From the NCBI GenBank assembly GCA_964458015.1, contig CAYWGR010000076.1, positions 1-24,987 of the forward strand: DNA of 24,987 nt, written 5' to 3'. Source of the DNA: CAYWGR01 sp964458015. GTDB lineage: Bacteria; Planctomycetota; Planctomycetia; Pirellulales; Thermoguttaceae. The notes beneath the pieces are model-generated. The model did no database searches. It worked only from the letters and a program-made list of their open reading frames with translations, and was not told the DNA's origin. Shown piece after piece: positions 22,085-24,987 of the stretch (within the stretch, counting starts at the first letter, position 1; each line of letters begins with the position of its first letter). The position numbers and the translations under genes were made by a program.

Positions 22085-23191
22085 ATGAATCCCCACGAAC
22101 CAACACGCCGCCGTTTTCTAGCAGGCACCGCGACCGGAGCATTGGCCTCATGGATAGCGCCAAGCCTGACCTCGCCCGTTGTCGCCCAGTCGCCGACCGA
22201 TTCAACCGAACCGGGCAACCAGCGTTTGTCCCTCGAACAATTGCGCAAATGGGAATCGCTGCAATACGGCATGTTCATCCACTTCGGCATGAGCACGTTT
22301 GTGCAAAACGAATTGCCCGACGGCCGTGCCCCCACTACAGCCTATGCCCCCGATCGCCTGAACGTCGATCAATGGGTATGCGTCGCACGCGACGCGGGCA
22401 TGAAATATATCGTGTTGACGACAAAGCATGTTGCGGGCCATTGCCTTTGGCCGAGCAAGCATACCGATTACACCGTGGCCAACAGCACGAACAAAACCAA
22501 CGTGGTCGAGGAGTTCTGCAAAGCGTGTGAGAAGCGAGGCGTGCTGCCCGGCTTTTACTATTGCTCCTGGGACAACCACAATCGGTTCGGCAGCAAAACG
22601 CCCTCGGACGGCGGCGGCGATTGGGGCGGCATGAATGGCATTCCAAAATCGCAGGATAATCTGCCGCCGTTTACCACATCCTTATACCAATCATTCCAGA
22701 CGGCCCAAGTCACCGAGCTATTGACGCAATTCGGTCCGATTGCCGAAACGTGGATCGACATCCCGGGCGTCCTTGGCCGTGGCTACCGCACGTTCCTCTA
22801 CAACCATATCGCCAAGCTCCAACCGCAGACGGTCGTCATGATGAACAATGGCATCTGCGACGGTGCAAATTATGACGTTGCTTATGCGTGGCCTTCCGAC
22901 ATCATCGCCATGGAACGAAACGTTCCGCCAGGCGCTGGGCACCAACAATGGCGCACCATCGAGGGGAAAAAGTATTACATGCCTGGCGAAGTTTGTGATC
23001 CCATCGGCAAGGATTGGTTCTGGGTAGCCGGCGACAAGCTGCGTTCCGACGAATCCTTGCTCAAGCAGTTCAACGCCTGCCGCGCAGGCAGGGCGAATTT
23101 GCTCCTCGATGTGCCGCCGGACCAGCACGGCCTGATTCCCGACGAAGCGGTCGCCGTCTTGATTCGGCTGCGAAAAAATGCGAAAATCTAG
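22085..23191 (+). CDS. Tat-exported GH29-type alpha-L-fucosidase
   Basis: Hydrolyses terminal alpha-L-fucose from glycans; acts outside the cytoplasm. 368 residues from ATG 22085, with AGGAG about 10 nt upstream. The first residues carry a Tat signal: TRRRFLAGTATGALASW and a VVAQ cleavage region. The catalytic barrel is typical of GH29: ESLQYGMFIHFGMSTF, ARDAGMKYIVLTTKHVAGHCLWPSK, FYYCSWDNH, and ETWIDIPG with the likely nucleophile Asp. MPGEVCDPIGKDWFW carries a Glu in the usual acid/base region. RANLLLDVPPDQHG and a helix finish the protein. The C-terminal beta-sandwich of larger GH29 enzymes is absent. It is followed after 38 bp by another exported glycosidase. Confidence 0.9.
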   Translation: MNPHEPTRRRFLAGTATGALASWIAPSLTSPVVAQSPTDSTEPGNQRLSLEQLRKWESLQYGMFIHFGMSTFVQNELPDGRAPTTAYAPDRLNVDQWVCVARDAGMKYIVLTTKHVAGHCLWPSKHTDYTVANSTNKTNVVEEFCKACEKRGVLPGFYYCSWDNHNRFGSKTPSDGGGDWGGMNGIPKSQDNLPPFTTSLYQSFQTAQVTELLTQFGPIAETWIDIPGVLGRGYRTFLYNHIAKLQPQTVVMMNNGICDGANYDVAYAWPSDIIAMERNVPPGAGHQQWRTIEGKKYYMPGEVCDPIGKDWFWVAGDKLRSDESLLKQFNACRAGRANLLLDVPPDQHGLIPDEAVAVLIRLRKNAKI

Positions 23192-23229
23192 GCACCCACC
23201 CAATTTCTCACTCCTTAAGGATGCCTATC

Positions 23230-24987
23230 ATGCTACGAACTCTTTCGCTCTCGTTGTCGGCGGCATTGGTTATGTTCACGCTAATCGTGGATGTATCGGC
23301 CGACGAGACTCCGAACGCAAATCGCTTCGACGGCCGATATTGCAGCGGAACTGGAGATGCCGCGCGGCTGAAACTGATCGACGAGTCGTTTGCCTTCTTC
23401 CATGCCGATCCCAACGTGCCGAATCTGACGATGCTCTACGATGCCGGCCGGAACACCTTTGAGGAAGGCGCCGGCTGGGGCGCATGGTGGATCCAAAACA
23501 GCTACGGTTTCTCGTACTCCGTCACGCCTTTCCTGCAAGAGCCTTGGTTCTCCACGCTGCAAAATTCCTGGGATATGTTTTGGAACAATCAAGGCGATGG
23601 GAAGCGGGGTGGGCTTTGGGGTGAAAACAAAAAAGACAATCTGCTTTATCACATGGTAGCCCCCGACGGTTGCTTGGGCGATTGCGCCGTGCCAAACGCT
23701 ATCGTCTACAAACAGGGCGATGGCGACGTGAAAGCCCATGATTGGTTTTACGATGCCACGGCGGCCGGCGTCGTCATGCAGGCCGAAATCTTGTTGTCCA
23801 GCCGTGATGCCAAGGCGATTGCCTATTATCTTCCGAAGATGGAGCGGGCGTGTGATGCCATTGAAAAAACGCGAGATCCTAAAAACAATCTGTTTCTGGT
23901 CGGACCTGCCTGCAATTTGCTGGCCCCGAGTTATGGCGGAGTGAAGCAAGCTGATGGCTCGTTCGGCAAAGGCTATTTGGCCGGTCTTTCGATTTCCTAT
24001 CTCGCGGCCATCGATCGCATGGTGGAGCTTTACAAGCTGACGGGCGACAAGGCCAAACTGACCGAGTACGAACGCCGCCAAAAGATCACTCGCGAATCCT
24101 TGCCATTATTGTTGGCGCCCGCCGGTTACTTCGTGAAATCGGTTGAACAGGGCGGATTGAAGCACGGTGTATTGGGCCAGGATAAATTCAACTATCTCGA
24201 AGGCGTGGCCAACGTCGATGCCGTGGGGCTCCGCGTGGCCGACGATGCTGTATCGCAATCGATCTACAAGCAAATTGCCGCCTTTTCCGAGATTCGGCCA
24301 TTTGACTTTTTGTTGACAAACGCGCCGGGACTCGACGACACCTATGTGAGTTACGGCAGCCCGAAAGCCCCCGGGATTTTTGAATATGGTTGTTGGGTCA
24401 ACGGCGGCGTCTGGGGAACGGTCGAAGGGCGTGCCATCCTGGCCTATTCCCGCCTCGGAAAGTTCGAGGACATTCGCCGTTCGGCCGAGCGAGCCATGCG
24501 TTGGGCCAAGGAGTTCCGCATGGACGACCATCTGACCCAGCGCGGCGAAAACGCCGACAACCTGTGGTACGACAAAGAACCTCAAAAGCGGACCGGCGTG
24601 ACGATCACGATCGACAATTTCGCGATTCCCGCCGCGACAATCCGCGGATTGTTTGATTACGAATATCGCGCCGACCGTCTGGTTTTGCGTCCCCGCTTGC
24701 CGAAGTCGATTACCGAGTTCGCGCAGAAAGAACCGGTTCGATTCGGCGAGAAAAAGATCTATATTTCGTGTCGCAACGGCGGCATGAAGGTGAAATCGGT
24801 CACGGTCGATGGAAAACCGCTGAACGTCGATTCCCCCGAGACGGCCGTATTGCCTTTCGATGCATTGTCAGTCTCGGCGAAGGTGGAAATCGTCACCGAG
24901 GGCGGTTGGGGCGAAGATAACGCGCCATCGGTTGCGCCGGCGCTGCCGGCCGTCGTGAAAGTTGCCGCCGCACCACGCACAGACTTG
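23230..24987 (+). CDS. Exported six-hairpin-like glycosidase (partial, runs off the window)
   Basis: 586 codons are open to the last base, so the 3' end is missing. ATG 23230 was chosen because AAGGA lies about 8 nt upstream; the in-frame ATG 23221 touches that site. Residues 1-24 form a signal peptide (LSLSAALVMFTLIVDVSA-D). Aromatic-rich alternating helices (GAGWGAWWIQNSYGFSYSVTPF, PWFSTLQNSWDMFWNNQ, HDWFYDATAAG, FEYGCWVNGGVWGTVEGRAI) look like an (alpha/alpha)6 barrel. A beta domain begins about residue 470 (LRPRLPKSITEF, then IYISCRNGGMKVKSVTVDG), as in GH78/GH94-like enzymes. Exact GH family is not recognised. It is co-oriented with the fucosidase and probably shares a transcript and AraC control. 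Confidence 0.75.
   Translation, partial: MLRTLSLSLSAALVMFTLIVDVSADETPNANRFDGRYCSGTGDAARLKLIDESFAFFHADPNVPNLTMLYDAGRNTFEEGAGWGAWWIQNSYGFSYSVTPFLQEPWFSTLQNSWDMFWNNQGDGKRGGLWGENKKDNLLYHMVAPDGCLGDCAVPNAIVYKQGDGDVKAHDWFYDATAAGVVMQAEILLSSRDAKAIAYYLPKMERACDAIEKTRDPKNNLFLVGPACNLLAPSYGGVKQADGSFGKGYLAGLSISYLAAIDRMVELYKLTGDKAKLTEYERRQKITRESLPLLLAPAGYFVKSVEQGGLKHGVLGQDKFNYLEGVANVDAVGLRVADDAVSQSIYKQIAAFSEIRPFDFLLTNAPGLDDTYVSYGSPKAPGIFEYGCWVNGGVWGTVEGRAILAYSRLGKFEDIRRSAERAMRWAKEFRMDDHLTQRGENADNLWYDKEPQKRTGVTITIDNFAIPAATIRGLFDYEYRADRLVLRPRLPKSITEFAQKEPVRFGEKKIYISCRNGGMKVKSVTVDGKPLNVDSPETAVLPFDALSVSAKVEIVTEGGWGEDNAPSVAPALPAVVKVAAAPRTDL

Overview
The window looks like chromosomal DNA of a planctomycete, most likely Pirellulales-like. 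This is inferred from moderate GC, mostly weak or absent Shine-Dalgarno sites, Tat-exported sulfatase-locus-style glycosidases, a FabZ/FabG/ACP/FabZ/FabF cluster, three tandem Hsp20 genes and scattered palindromic intergenic repeats. No rRNA, tRNA, CRISPR array, transposase or integrase gene is visible. Ordinary housekeeping genes alternate with small accessory modules.

Layout. Positions 1-92 hold a broken tail of dprA. Next comes a toxin-first RelE/ParE plus XRE toxin-antitoxin pair (139-738), then complete dprA and an AroH-type chorismate mutase on the minus strand. A minus-strand operon of three small heat-shock proteins (2655-4035) follows, with a sigma-54-type -24/-12 promoter (4101-4116) and an upstream dyad (4188-4219). 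Divergently, a sigma-70-type promoter (4275-4303) reads into a five-gene fatty-acid/polyene-type cluster (4367-8110): dehydratase, ketoreductase, acyl carrier protein, second dehydratase and ketosynthase. An array of ATTAGTAT boxes (8232-8327) precedes a Fic AMP-transferase that overlaps by 4 bp a predicted exported zinc peptidase. larC and nikR (nickel cofactor insertion and nickel-responsive regulator) come next, then a minus-strand GH10-like protein. purC is flanked by two members of a dispersed repeat family, followed by homospermidine synthase.

The last third is envelope and glycan oriented. It has a minus-strand pair made of an LptF/LptG-type permease and an uncharacterised polytopic membrane protein, and a divergent GT21-like membrane glycosyltransferase. 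It ends with an AraC regulator divergent from a Tat-exported GH29-type alpha-L-fucosidase and an exported six-hairpin-like glycosidase that runs off the window.

The points most worth a second look are the sigma-54/UAS arrangement in front of the triple Hsp20 operon, the box array in front of the Fic-peptidase operon, the exact 55-bp dprA repeat at the window edge around the toxin-antitoxin pair, and a possible RBS-masking hairpin inside the fab cluster. Start codons were moved inward from the longest open frame wherever the longest frame began at TTG or GTG without support.
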